64,000 nucleotides of DNA from Malaya genurostris. Taxonomy: Eukaryota; Arthropoda; Insecta; Diptera; Culicidae. Below, in pieces: positions 42,444 through 55,372 of the stretch (positions within the stretch are counted from its first letter, which is position 1; each line of letters begins with the position of its first letter). The position numbers and the translations under genes are program-made. The notes below the pieces were generated by a model. That model did not search any database and was not told where the DNA came from. It saw only the letters and a program-made list of their open reading frames with translations. The stretch lies in contig NC_080572.1 of the NCBI RefSeq assembly GCF_030247185.1, positions 208,907,435 through 208,971,434 on the forward strand, written 5' to 3'.

Positions 42444-44043
42444 TAATAGACCGAACGACGATTCATGATTAAATTATAGAACAAACTGAACAAGTTTGAT
42501 AATGACACAAGACGCAATTCATGCGTGATCTGTCAAAAACAGTGTTGCCGAAAAGATATCAGCAAAAAATCACTTTTTATAACATTATGTGGCATTACAT
42601 TTTTTTGAGGATATCGGCTCATATACTCATTGAACATAACTCAAAATTGAGTGAGTTCATAACAAGAGCACGTAGTCAAAACTTGAGTGTGTACTCATTT
42701 TTGAGTAAAGGAATAAAGATTTGAATGTTTGAGTTATATTAAATTAAAAGCAGAAAAATATGCGTTAGTTAAAAATTTGAGTGATTTTAACTCAAAATTT
42801 GAGTTCTTTGAGCTACAATTTTAATGACACATTTTCGCTCACATTCGAGTACAGTTAACTAAATATTAAGTTCTTCAACCTCAAAATATTCTGCTCCACA
42901 AAATGGATTAGAATAGTTCAAAATCGCTCAATTTTTGTCACATTTATTTGACGTTGGACCAAAATGGTCTAACAATCCATAATGAAGTGACCTGTATGGG
43001 ACTAAAATTAAATGGTTTGGAAACATTCCTGATCGACTTCTTACTGGATGTAATTGAAACCTAGTACACCCATAGGAATCACATATGCGACTGAAGTGGC
43101 AAATAATGCCAGGAAAGGGTTGTCGAATCGTCAATGTACAACAATCTTAATCAATAAATTCTTGACAAGTGTTTGTATTTTTACAACACACTCCGAGCAA
43201 CATGACGGTTAGATTTTTTTCGTTCAAATATTTGAAAACTCAACGCTTACTTTATAATCTCTCTCTCTATCTCTCTCTCTCTCTCTATCTTTTAACTCAA
43301 TTTTCATTTTAATCAAATCAGAACTCAAATGTTGACAGATTGCTTCAGTTTATGGATTTGAGTAATCGCAACTCAAATTTTGAGTTATGTCCAATGTGCG
43401 TGTACGCAACAAGGAATTGCAGATTAAATCTGGGCTAAATCTACTCATTTTTGAGTTAAGGGACAAAGTTGTCAAAGCTCAAAATAGACAAAAAAAATTT
43501 TTTTTCAAAATTTGAGTTCCTTGCACTCAAAATAAAGAAATTCTTATTCATTAATGTTTATATACAAAGTCATTTTTTTTTCTTTTAAATGGCAAGCGCA
43601 AAAAAAGTGATTCAAAGCCATTTCTTTTTGACCAGTTTGGAGTCAAAATTGAACGATTTTTATATCTTTTTATTTTGGATTTCTCACTTAGCATAATTGA
43701 ATCCACAAAATTTCTATTGAAACCATCTATGATTGATGATTCATGAATTCAAAAACCGGATCTAGAAACTGCAATGAAAAACGACGTATTCTTGCATTCT
43801 TAAATTCGAGCAAAATTTTCCGTGAATGAAAACGCACTGAACTGCAAGAAGTATTTTTTCCCCCAAATGTTTCAAAACTCGGCACTTACTCTACCGTATG
43901 AATAAATGCGAGAAAAATCATGGCCTGAGCAAATTCTACTCAAATCCATACTCAAATTTTGACATATTATTCCAGTTTATGAATTTGAGTAATCGTAACT
44001 CAAACTATGAGTTATGTTCGACGAGCTTGTAATTCATCAATTG
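42444..44043. repeat. Region packed with ACTCAAA/TTTGAGT palindromes
   Basis: From about 42620 to 44030 the heptamer ACTCAAA or its complement TTTGAGT occurs well over a dozen times, often as a palindrome: AACTCAAAATTTGAGTT at 42789 and AACTCAAATTTTGAGTT at 43370. Outward-facing blocks GAACATAACTCAAAATTGAG (42634), its inverse near 43366-43395 and again near 43998-44020 suggest one or two TIR elements with subterminal repeats. A CT microsatellite lies at 43256-43289. No protein is encoded. Confidence 0.6.
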
Positions 44044-44377
44044 AATTTTTTATTGTGACGTCACGAATGAACAAAAATTCATCCTTGACAGTTCAGCGGT
44101 ACTGTTTACAAACAAGCATAAACAAAAATCGAAGAACACATTTTAAACAATTATCTTTACACTTGACAACTAGTCACTTTTATTTAATAAAACTCAAAAA
44201 CAAACCGTATCCAATCGTGAGCAAATGTCTTATTACTCTATTTAGGCGATATGGACCGTAAATGCTCTTATCCAATTTGTCAACAGACAAACAAAAAAAT
44301 CTCTGTTTACAAACAGTACTGCTGAACTGTCAAAATGTGTTCATCTGATTGAGGTTAGCAGTGACGGCAAAAAACCT
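44044..44377 (-). mobile_element. MITE with long terminal inverted repeats, copy 2
   Basis: It matches 42109-42443 in reverse complement over the whole length, including TTGACAGTTCAGCGGTACTG, GACAACTAGTCAC, CCAATTTGTC and the end GTTAGCAGTGACGGCAAAAA. Its left terminus is decayed (AATTTTTTATTGTGACG for GGTTTTTTATCGTGACG), so it is older or less well kept. Confidence 0.8.
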
Positions 44378-44389
44378 AATGAATAGAAC

Positions 44390-47300
44390 CATGTTACATT
44401 TTACATGTTCTGTGGTCTTGATAATGAACCACACATTAAAAAAATAGATTTTCTTGCTCATAACAAAGTATACGCTTCAAGTTGATAATGTATGCTCAGT
44501 TATCAATGGGTTTGAGACTGAATGTAGTGAAATTTTTGTGTAATTTTGAGTGATTAATACATCGCATGACATCTACATAACATTGGTAATTGAACGAGAA
44601 ATGTCGGTTCTGGTTTTTACGGCAAGCACAATATAACGACTCACATTTGAAAAATAGGTAGTTCATGGCCTCGATATCGTGAAAACGTACCAACCATTAA
44701 AGCATTCATGAAAACATTTTTTGACATTAAAAATGCCTTATTCTTCATAATACGTGGCCAAGTGTCAATTAAAAATTAGAAAATTAGCCGCGTTAGATTT
44801 TTTGTCATGATTTTGAACGCAAAGAACTCAGTGATCTGTGGATGGATTTATATAATTTCACTACCAATCGATTCGAGACCATTTAACTTAAACATGTATG
44901 GCAACGTCGGTTCCGTATTTCAATAGCATACTATTGAAAAATTGGTTAGAATCGACCTATGTTTTCACTAACCAATCACAGCAGGGTAAATGATGCCATC
45001 CTATTGATTTCTCGTGCACGGCCGATAGTTTCGATCGTTGATTTGCACCTTGAATTTCATATTATAGCAGATCTGCTTCGTTCGGTATATGAGCCGTCAA
45101 GCAGGTAGCTTGTCACTCGCTGAATGCTTGCTTTTTGTGGTGTGCCATTTTCTTCCATCTGCTACACACCGTGTTCGCTTGAATATATTGAATCTGTTGA
45201 TTCTACGGGAACTATCAGGCCAATTCAGAACATTCGGCGATAGACTTAGATATATTCCTAACATAGGACAATTCCATTTATTTAATATTGAATCTGTTGC
45301 AGTATTGATTTTTTTAGTAATAGAACCTGCATCACCGACAAAATGCTGTTAATTTTATTATATAAATTTTTGATACTATCGTTTATATATTTTAAAAATC
45401 TGATTAACGATTATTATTACATAAATTCATTAGAATTATGAATACTTTTGTTTCAAGCAATATAATAAAACAATCTTAAAGTTGTCTGTAGCGGATAGTA
45501 TTTTTCTGAGGTAAAGCAAAGTTTTGTCTGTGACAGCAGTTCCCTTGCTACACACTGGAAACATAACCTGATCATGACTAAAAAGAGCTTCAAAAAGCAC
45601 GATAAAGCGATACTCAATCGAAACATCAGTCAAATTTGCATCTTCTCAACTTCACAGTGGATTTTCACTTGAATTCCCTACAATTCGAGATGTTATACTC
45701 AAGGATGGTTTTTATCGTATCAATTTGATTTATAGAAGTAACAGGAGTTCAGGGTTTTGCGCAGTGTTTGAAACAGCCCTCCGGTTTGAGCGATTGTTTG
45801 TGTTCGCTCTAGTCCTGTACTCCTGTTAATTCTCTGTACGAAATTCAAGTAAATAGCGGTAACATGGTTGAAACTGTGGCATGAAACATGCTTTGTGATT
45901 AGATTTTTATTATTGTCGTTATAATAACGATAACGAATGGAACCTCAACGCAGCAATAGAACTTAGAGTTCGAATAAGAGTTCGTGTGGGAGTGAAAGAG
46001 CGAGTAGGATTTTTCACGTATGTAATACTCAAAGAGTAAGCAACAGCAAGAGTGCGAGAGTGGAAGAGCAACGGGTGCAGTAGGAGTGTGCATGCTTGTC
46101 TGACACGAGTGAGTGAGTGAGGGCCAAAAGGAGCACGACTGAGGTGGAGAATGTTTCATCGTCACTAACCAGTTAAGAATGTCGTAGAGCAATCATGCGA
46201 AAAAAATGTGTGTGGAGCACGCTCACAGGAGAGTCTTTGATGTTTAGGTGGCACAGGAGAGAGCAGAATGTGTGCAATTTGAATGAGCTTAGCAACACTG
46301 ATTGAGAGAGTCGAGTTCTTGTAGCATCTTCTACCGGATTGAAAATGTTGTATACAATATAGATAAATATCGAGCAGCTTCTGTCAAATTTTCGGCAATC
46401 ACCAACACTGGTTATACTGATTTACGGTATTTTAAATTACCATTTTTAACTGCAGTCGTGCACTCGTTCAGCTTGAAATCGCAGTTAGCCATGTTTGGAC
46501 AACCGGAATTCGGCAAATGATCATAGTAGCAAGTTTACTTCAGTTAAAAACTGAGCGTCGTGCAGTTTGTAAATTGAAACAAATAATGGAATTATTTGCT
46601 TTAGTCAACGTGAAAATTCGTGATCTCTGTCGTATTAATAAATTATGCGTTGTTAGTTTATTTTAGGGCTACAATATGCAGTCATTTAATACATTCCCGG
46701 TTTTCGATTAACGATTTGCGGTATAAAAAATTTCTCCAAATAAGCAAGTAAATAATGAATATTTCCTTCGAAATAGTACATCATACCTGATTAATTTAAA
46801 TAAAATTGAAAGACTGGAGTGTATCTTCTTCTTCATTCTAGTTGGTGTAGCCTTGATGTTGTTAACACCTATTGATGTCACAGCAACTTAGGTTATATTT
46901 CTAGTTGATTTACGACTTTCAGATTTACGAGATTCAGATTGTTCTGTTCAGAGATTCTCCAGAGATTTATCATTCTCACGAAACCGAAAAGCTTGGCAAA
47001 TGCAAATTACTCGTTAGATTGAATATATTCAGAATTTCGGTAGTTTCAAAACTTACCGAAACAATCTGCTGCTCAAATTTCGTCAAATATGTGTTGATAG
47101 TCGAGAAAACAATCTAAAATCCAAATCTGGTCATCCGATCTTTCCATTCCGAAAGAAAACTTTGACTGTAGTAAATAAAATCATTAGGCATCGGGAATTG
47201 CGGGACGCAACCTAAGCAGACTTGAAATCAACGATCCCGGATTCATCATCAGTAAATTGTTTTTCCTTTTCGGAAAACTCTTCAGATTCGCCAGTGTTGC

Positions 47301-49770
47301 CATTTCGCCTGCAATTAATATAGAGTGAACCGATAGAATACGCCGCTAGCCAAATTCTATGTATTTTTGCTGTTAATAAGCTGTTTTTGTTGTTTCAATG
47401 AGTGTAGGAAAATCAAAATGGATGTTAGAAGGAACTAAAACTAACAACCCAGATAGACACGATTTCGAGAATCGTACATTTTCTTTTACGCAAATTTTAT
47501 CTGTGTTCTCTTCTGATTGAGTCTACCAATGGAAAGCTCAGAGACTTGCGAAGATCAACCGGAAAGAAATCCCCGAAAAACACACAGAACAGAAATCCAT
47601 GTAAAATCCATGGAAGCATTTCTAAAAAACGCTGATCTAAACTTACAATATTAATTGCCGTAAGCAAAGAACGTAATTGATTACCATTCATGTAATTTGT
47701 TACAATTAAGGATATAATTAAAAGGATAATCGTCATTTGTTTGACAGGCGCTAGTTTCACTAATCGATGTTTGATTTTTTCTTTCCAAACCAACTGTGTC
47801 AGTAAAATTAAGTCCCTTTTGTATTTTGTCCCCTATAAGAGTGGAAGAAAGTCGATTTAGTTGGTCAGACCGGGATGAGAAACCGATAGACTCGTCGACA
47901 TATCGGAGCCAATAGTTCGTTCGTGATGAGTTCTTCATAAACGACAACAAACTAAGTTTGAAAGGATATGCTTTACACGCGAACGGTAAACTAATGCGGC
48001 AATGGTTGAATATCACCCAACCACTGTAGAGAGTTCACGAACGAAAGCAGAAGAGAAAAAAACCATGGTTATAAAGAGAAAACCAAGATGACACGTGTAC
48101 ATAAGAAAAGAAAACAAAAAAAAAGCAAATAAATAATTATAAGTAATTAAGTGATATTTTTCAGTAGTTTTCGAACGAAAATAATTAGTCGATAAGGGAA
48201 AGCGCAAGAGAGAACGTGATACCAGATGAGAGAAAAGCTATTTTTATGAAAATTTATAACTGTAACTGTATTATTAGAGGTGAGAGTGAGTCTGAAAATG
48301 GTCGGCGTAAAATACGTTTTTAACTAAATCGGATATCGTGGGATGAGCTGAATGGAATACTGTTTCACATAAACAAACAAAAAAAAGATTATTTGGACTG
48401 TAGACGAAGAAGTATGAAGGTTTAGTTCATTTTAGCAAAGAAACCAGGAAAAAGAAAGGTTGCCCCTCAAACGGACTCTTACTCTGATTCAAAATTCTCA
48501 TAATTGTTAATAAGACAAATTCTATCGAATAATTCCTTTGACATCAGTCTAAGTTACTTTTTAGACTTATTCAAAATGTATAAGAAAACATAAATGAATC
48601 TTTATATCAAACAAATACATTACTAAATGTTTTGGCATCACGTAAAATAATAATTGTTTGCATCTTAATGTTCTAGCTTTTTATGAAACCATCACGAAAA
48701 AAATATAGAAAAGCAGTAATACCGTGACACACTGTAATGTTTGCTAGCTTTTCTGCTGCTGGTTCCAAGAGAAGATATATTTATTGAACTTTTGAGAAGA
48801 AAATAAACGAAGTGAAAAAAGAAAAAAAGGAAGCAAGGCTTTCGTTGTGCAAGATATATTTAATATAGAATTGAAACGTTAAGTACATGATATAAATTTA
48901 AATCAAAACACCGCTTATTACCATTTATCTACTGATACGGAAGCTTGATAATTCATCGCGCGCTGCAGACCGAGTGCGAATCGCACTCAATTTCGAAACT
49001 AGAAAACAAGATCAAATAATTGTAAATTAATAATCAGTTGCAAAACCATCTTCGAGCGATTGGATTGACACTTGGAACAGCTGACTGATACGCAGTGGTA
49101 TGAAATTGGCTCCGAATATGACGACGAGGTTCTCTTATTGGTTTTAATCACAATTTAATATTATATTGAACAGAGATGAAATGGATGAAAGTTATAGCTT
49201 AAAATTCTGCTATGTGCATACTAAATTTAAGAAGAAAAAAAAATAAACGTACGTTCCTGTTACAAAAATGAGTCCAGCAGTGCTTTTCTTCACTTTTTTT
49301 TTTGTTCTAACTTTGAATATCCCATCCTCCCGATGTGATTCGAGAGGAGCTCACTCCATCTCCGAGTTATGCTGTCTTTCCAAATGACATGGCCTCTTGC
49401 CGCGGGGCTGTAAATAACCGACGACGACATTTTGGTGTAACATTTTACCGTTGCTCTCTAGCACTCTCCCGGGAGGCATAGATCACACACAAAACAGCAC
49501 TGTAATTAATGTTTGTTTGTTTGTTTGTTTGTTCGTTGCTCCGTTGATGATGAAAACTGCGCCGTCTGTTCCTGTTCCGAGTGCCTGCGTAACGAGAAAC
49601 CACCATCGAGTAAGTATGCTCTCCACACAAGGATATAATATTTCGGATGAGGAAATGTCCGATTTGGGCTTTTTAAACTGAAAGTTTAGAAAATAGTTAC
49701 AAGCAAATGATTTTGGAAACAAATTGACTAGTGAAGATTCTGATTAGCGAGTGATATACTTTGAAAAATT
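44390..49770. other. Long non-coding stretch without recognised genes
   Basis: None of the ORFs (up to 111 codons) resembles a protein. 45730-45830 contains GAAGTAACAGGAGTTCAGGG...GCGCAGTGTTTGAAAC, related to blocks near 5290-5380 and 9930-9990. 47450-49300 is A-rich and UTR-like. A GTTT microsatellite is at 49507-49534. I see no transposon protein here. It separates the KLF gene from the LRR gene. Confidence 0.4.
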
Positions 49771-50253
49771 TGTTTCAATCCACCTAATGGTGTAATGACG
49801 CCTTTGTCATTTCCGTTCATATGAGAAAACATGTGTAAGTTTAATTTTAAACTTCTGATCACTATTTCATCTCGGCTCGGTCCCCGGTTTGGACAAAGTC
49901 GGTTCGTATGACCCTCAAGAAAACATATTTACAAAATGAATCAGATTGGACACCAATTTTTTAGATTTTAATCTACACTTGCATCATCATGCTTTATAAT
50001 TTTAATACATATCACACTGTGAATCCATACCCGAGAGTAGAATTCGAGCGAAATGGAATAGTAATATATACAACTACAACATCATTCAACTAAATCTAAG
50101 ATTGTGGAGATCAAATTTTCCATTTCTGAGAAATCAATGGAAGTTTTATTTTCGGTTATTGAGAACCAATGCGACCAAATATATTTTTATTCAGGCCTAT
50201 TTGCGTACAAGCTTTACGTGGCCAATTGAACAGATTTTAGAATATTTTTTTTT

Positions 50254-50700
50254 TCATTTTGGAGCTTCCATTTTCATCCAGCGACGACGCGGGGGTACTT
50301 TGCTGTTCGCAGTACTCATTCGTAGTTGCTGTAAAAACGTTTTGTTGAACATTGATTGCAGTTGCTTGTTGATTTGATACTGGAAGCGTTTTTGGAGGGA
50401 GAAGTACTCGGTACGGTTGCCCTTGTTTTTGGTTGAAGATGTCCTTTTCGCAGTTTCAGTGCAAGATTTGCCATAGTGTTCACAAAACTGACATGTAACC
50501 AACTGATTCCATAGGTAATCAGCGTTTTACATGGATGTATCCCACCTTGACTACAAACGTGTAAGATGGAATTGCCTTACTTAGTTGCATACGTACCACT
50601 CGCACGTCATTCCGGATACCGGGGAAAAATTTTCGCCATGCTTCCCTTTCGATTGAAAGAATTTCGTTGTACTGCGACATATTTTCCAGAGCGAACTTAT
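50254..50700 (-). pseudogene. LINE ORF1 (gag-like) fragment
   Basis: On the minus strand, NEILSIEREAWRKFFPGIRN, DVRVVRMQLSKAIPSYT and, after stops, a TCQFCEHYGKSC knuckle precede a basic low-complexity tail (PPRRRWMKMEAPK). It is a homologue of 36421-37081. It ends 10 bp before the mariner. Confidence 0.65.
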
Positions 50701-50709
50701 CGCCCTATA

Positions 50710-51627
50710 ACACATGGATCAATAAGTCCCGAGACTAACAATGGAAACAACATTTTTTTTGCAAATTTTTTTTTATTCATCAACATAATCACCTTTTAGG
50801 GTGATACAATGGTTCCAATGTTTTTCCAATTTTTCAATATCATGTTTATAAAAAAAATTATCTTTCGCTTCAAAATAAACTTCAGTTTCAGCGATGACCT
50901 CCTCATTTGAGCCAAATCTTTTTCCCTGGAGCATTTTTTTAAGATCAGCAAAGAGCCAGTAGTCACTGGGGGCTAAATCTGGCGAGTATGGGGGTGGGGT
51001 AGCAGATCAAAGCCCAATTCGTTCAATTTCGCCATTGTTTTCATGGACTTGTGGCAGGGTGCATTTTGTTCCATCGAAAGCAATCGCGGCACCCACTTGG
51101 AAAAAATCTTTTTCATGCTCAATTTTTCATGAAGGATAGTAAATACACTTCCATATGATATCTGTGTCATCTCAGCAATCTCACGGAGCTTCACTTTACG
51201 ATCTTTCATTATAATTTTTGTCACTTCACTCACATTTTCCGGTGTAACGGCTTCCACAGGTCTACCTGAGCGTTCCGCGTCATTTGTGTCGGTACGTCCA
51301 CGTTTAAACTCGGCGAACCACCGACAAATCGTTGCTTTTGATGGACAAAAGTCCGGATAACATTTTTCAATCCATTGTTTCGCTTGCACGGTGTTTTTAC
51401 CCATTAAAAAACAATGTTTTATCAAAACATGAAACTCGGTTTTTCCATTTTTTAAACAAATTACAAAACGACTTTACTCCAACCTCGATAACTCAGCTGT
51501 TTCTGGTCGGATCGACTTAAAATTTTGACCCGTTTCAAGCAAAGGTTAGTACTCTAGAAAGACGTGGTTACTGGTTTACTACGAGCGCCATCTCTGCTTT
51601 AGTCTCGGGACTTATTGATCCATGTGT
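50710..51627 (-). mobile_element. Internally deleted mariner with both terminal repeats
   Basis: The ends are ACACATGGATCAATAAGTCC on both sides (inverted), with TA at 50708-50709 and 51628-51629. The 918-bp element lacks about 370 bp of the centre. It is the same family as the mariner at 8861-19194 and served as the reference for mapping insertions there. Confidence 0.9.
50780..51470 (-). pseudogene. mariner transposase with central deletion
   Basis: The frame runs from the N-terminal helix-turn-helix region (VQAKQWIEKCYPDFCPSKAT) through SKWVPRLLSMEQ and then jumps to NAPCHKSMKTMAKLNELG. The segment with the first catalytic Asp (MDET) and up to the second is gone, so the protein cannot cut DNA. 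The remaining C-terminal part (DLAPSDYWLFADLKK through YVDE) is present but frameshifted after the PHP stretch. Compared with the other mariner copy the deletion joins at GAACAAAA/TGCACC, with only 2-3 bases of shared sequence. Confidence 0.85.
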
Positions 51628-52513
51628 TAGATCTGGAATTGGAAGTCGAACCCGGATGAAACTAAACAGTGACCTATGAGATTATTAGAACTTTTATTTG
51701 AGCCTAAGTTTGTGGGAATCGATCAAATCATCTCTGAGAAAATTGAGTGAGTCCCGTTTTAGAGTATTTGACCACTATTTCCGGTACTTGGGATGAGTAT
51801 AGCCGAAGTCGGTTCATTTAGTAGGTAACTAATAAAGCCTACAAATTGAATCAGTTTTACGACGTGTACCGGTTTTGCATCGTCATTTCGAATAACGATT
51901 TGAATGTTTTGACAATCATCGCCCTATAATTTCGGAACCGGAAGCTGAATCTAAATGAAAGTGCATATTTAAAGATAATGAGAGCTTTAATTTGAATCAT
52001 GATTCGTGAAAATTGGTTTAACTGTGGCTGAGAATTCGAAGTGAGTTCAGTTTTTGGAGTACTAGTAGTTCCAAAGTAGTTTTATATATTCACTAGCTGA
52101 CAAGATCTGTCAATTAAATGAATTAAGCAGTAAATTCTATAATAATATGCACCTCGTTTCGCCATCGCTTGTGAAAAAATACTCATGAAATTGAAATTTT
52201 TCACTAATCGCTCTGTAATACGTGAACCGAAAGTTAGATCTGGATCAACTTTTCAGAGACTTTTGATAGAATTCTATGAATTTAATAGCAGTCTATGGGA
52301 CCGTGAGACCTTTCATTGAAGACATCATTTACTTCCGCAATTCGGAGATTTTTGTGTAGGGAAAATTCTAAACCTACTTTTATTATGTAATAGGGAAAAG
52401 GAACTTATATACTAACTTACTAACTAATACAGAGAGCGAATCGATTCAATAGAAGATTGCATTTGAATTTGCTGAAGAAAACATCTCGCTAACTGTAACC
52501 GTTAACTCACTAT

Positions 52514-54590
52514 ATGGTAATATTACTAAAAGGTGTTATAAAATTAGTTTCTTCGTTCTAATTTTTATCACATTATCTCTACAGAAATCATTTGTTCAAC
52601 AAAGTGTTAGATTTTGTAAAAATGCATAAAATTTTAAAAAATTTCAAAGCTGTATGACAATTTTTGAAATTGTTATGGATAGTTTTATATAAAAAATGGT
52701 CATATTTCGTACTTAATTATTTCAGAAGGTTGCATTAAGGGGAGGGAGGCTTAGGGTCTAAGTGATGAAAAATATCTTTTTTCATCATTTTTTTGCATGA
52801 TAAAAAGCGTCATTCGAACAACATTTTCTAATTTTTTCGTGAAAAAATATTGAGAAATAAGTCGGTGAATATGTATTTTTGAGAACGCTTTTTAAAAATC
52901 ATGATTTGCGATGTCCACTGTATCTCAGCGCAGACTGATAAGAAGTCAACAAATCAAAGCAGCATAGATAGAGTAGAAGTTTTTCTAGACCTCAACGTTT
53001 CTGTTTGATTTTTTTTCTAATTTTTTGAATTTTTTGTGGATGTTCAAAGTGAAAACTAAGATTTTTCACGAAAAAATCTACCATTTTGTAGCTGTAAAAC
53101 CGCCCCAAAGTAACAAAAAAAGAAAAAGAGAACGTTGGGGTTGTGTGCAAAATTTGAAAAAAATTGGTTCAGTAGTTTTTGAATGACGATGGACACGAAC
53201 TTCCAAAACCTGCTTTCGAGGAAAACGCGTTAAAAGTTTTTGTCTATAAAATCAATGGAAACGATTTATTACTCAAGGGAGCCCGTAGGGTTCAACATTT
53301 TCACAAAATCATATTTTTTCTTTTGTATTCTTTTATAGTGAAACATTTCAAAAATGTTTTGTCAGGTTTTTAAGTCGATCGAAGCAGAAATCTTGGACCT
53401 GTGTGCCGAGATCTTGCCTCCTCGCAGTATGAGATAAGCAAAGATAAAGGCCCATAACTTGCCGAGTTTTTCTCCGATAGACTTGAAAATTTCACAGAAT
53501 ATTCTTGAAATGTTTTACTATGAGAAAATACAAAGAAAATAATAAATGATTTTTCAAAAGTGTTAGACCCTACCCGCCCCTTAAATGTTTATTATATTGG
53601 ATAGCCCATGCATTATTGCGAAGTTATTGTTAAGACTATTTCCTTTGCTTTCATTGTGTGTTATCATATTTGATATTACGCTAATTTTTCTAACATATCT
53701 TTTATATAGCCCACTTTAGACCTGTTGCTATTATGCTTTTAAGGGCACAGTTCGAGTTTCAGTGAGCCATTGTTATTCGTATTTGCGTCAATTCGGTTAT
53801 ATCTCTGACATTACCTACCCGTCATTTTTCATCAAATGATAAATCAACATACGAAATTGTTTTGAAAATGACAAAAGTAGCTTCACGAAAATGGTTGTCA
53901 CTTTTTCCTGACCAATCGGAATGTCATAAAATTTCCCATACTACATGGAATGAGAAGTCCCGGGCTTAACAAAGAAAAAGTCAATTTTTTATTCTTCAAT
54001 GTAATCTATAGCGATATACTTAACACATCGGTCCTCCATCATTTTGATGCCCTTTGAAATATAATACAACATGCAAGAAAGTTTTTGAGCTACAATGATA
54101 AGTGTAAGCATTCATCGTACACTTATAGTTCAAAGGATTCAGAAGATGAATAAGAGTTTGTTGAACTTATATATCTTACATTATGTGCATTTTATTTATG
54201 TTTAAAAAAAAATTTAAATACGAAAAGTCCGTAAATACCATATACATCAGACATACATTTGCTCGTAGAATCTCAGAATACTATCGGATACAAACCATTT
54301 CTTCAAGGGTTTGATGTTAATAAAAAGTACTTTTAAACGAGTTTAGTTTGATTTGAAACATTTTGTAACCTTCTGAAATAATTAAGTACGAAATATGACC
54401 ATTTTTACTATAAAACTGTCCATAACTATTTTAAATATTGTCATAGAGCTTTGAAGTTTTCTTCAATTTAACGTTTTTTTACAAAATTTAACACTTTTTT
54501 GAACGAATGATTTCTATAGAAATAATGTGAAAAAAATTGGAACGAAGAAAATAATTTTATAAAACCTTTTAGTAATATTACCGAATATTG
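52514..54590. mobile_element. Element with inverted arms of about 220 bp
   Basis: 52514-52735 and 54368-54590 are reverse complements by eye: GGTAATATTACTAAAAGGTG / CCTTTTAGTAATATTACC, CGAAATATGACCATTTT / ATGGTCATATTTCG and AATTATTTCAGAAGGTT / AACCTTCTGAAATAATT. Between them lies the repeat block 53103-53580, shared with 3843-4262. No transposase is visible. No clear target duplication was found at the outer edges, so the exact ends are uncertain. Confidence 0.6.
53103..53580 (+). repeat. Dispersed repeat, pair of 3843-4262
   Basis: Ordered matches with 3843-4262 run over the whole block (CAAAGTAACAAAAAAA at the start, AAGTGTTAGACCCTA at the end). It sits inside the inverted-arm element 52514-54590. 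It carries no protein. Confidence 0.65.
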
Positions 54591-54830
54591 TCGAAAACGA
54601 AAACTCTCTATCTGCCTTTAGTAAAAAGTTTTTGTCTTTACACGCGTGTTGCAACATGGTCGTTCATTCACATAAGATCGCGTCAATAACTCCTACAACT
54701 TTGCAGAAGACACCAACAAGGAAAAGTTTTTGGTAATTAAAGACATGAAATTGCAGTTTTGGACCACTGTGCATCGCCGGTGTTTTCATTGCCAATGATT
54801 GCGCTCTCGTTACAATGCACGCCGATTACA

Positions 54831-54925
54831 GTTGATGGGGAGTACTTTGAAGGGGACAATATCGATTTTGATGAATAATTTTGTATTTTTAATTTTCTGA
54901 ATAAATTCCGGGAACCTTTTGATTA
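54831..54925 (+). repeat. Solo 3' end of a mariner-type element
   Basis: The piece encodes VDGEYFEGDNIDFDE-stop followed by TTGTATTTTTAATTTTCTG, matching 38510-38580. Only the last part of the transposase and the start of the 3' end remain. The DNA from 54926 to 55365 holds nothing else I recognise, apart from the LRR gene promoter. Confidence 0.6.
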
Positions 54926-55365
54926 AGCTAGTATTCAGTTAATAAGAAGTTATTTGTGTTTCCACTATATTATAGAATAATGAACTACAAAGAAAACCTG
55001 CACAATTACTCAAGACAAATATCTAATTCACTCTAACGCTAGCCAAACGAAGTCCTAGCTTCTCCAATTCACTCGATTAACTCAATTAACAATGCAGAGC
55101 CACCAAATAAATTCAGTTAATACTGAAACTCGCCGTAGAAAGCCTTTCACTTCGTTTATGTATCGTGCCTTTTTTGACCGGTTTTTGAGATGAATGAATA
55201 AGCCATAGCTTGTTTCAACCGATTTCCTAACTCAATGCTATCAATTTCATTCTGCAAAATCTCGGTATCAATTCGAATCCAGTTTTGGCTCGGTAGCGCT
55301 CACACGTTTTTCCCCCATCACAATGCGTGACTGAATCAACAAGTATGGCATGGCCATCTAAGACC

Positions 55366-55372
55366 TATAAAT
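55366..55372 (+). promoter_or_regulatory. TATA box of the LRR gene
   Basis: TATAAAT lies 207 bases upstream of the chosen start codon. About 25-30 bases downstream there are candidate start sites in CTTACTCATCTCGCGACG. A 5' UTR of about 175 bases without upstream in-frame ATG follows. No intron is needed. Confidence 0.5.

Larger units (their letters stand above)
49771..52300 (+). repeat. Dispersed repeat mosaic interrupted by gag fragment and mariner
   Basis: It begins with AATCCACCTAATGGTGTAAT at about 49778, as in the repeat at 8680. It continues with blocks such as CGCCCTATAATTTCGGAACC (51919) and AAGTCGGTTCATTTAG (51808), typical of the same non-coding repeat group. A LINE ORF1 fragment (50254-50700) and a mariner (50710-51627) interrupt it. 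Confidence 0.5.

Noticed and set aside
43256..43289. CT microsatellite as a regulatory GAGA-factor site cluster
   Set aside because: A plain short CT run between mobile elements; no gene promoter nearby supports a regulatory role.
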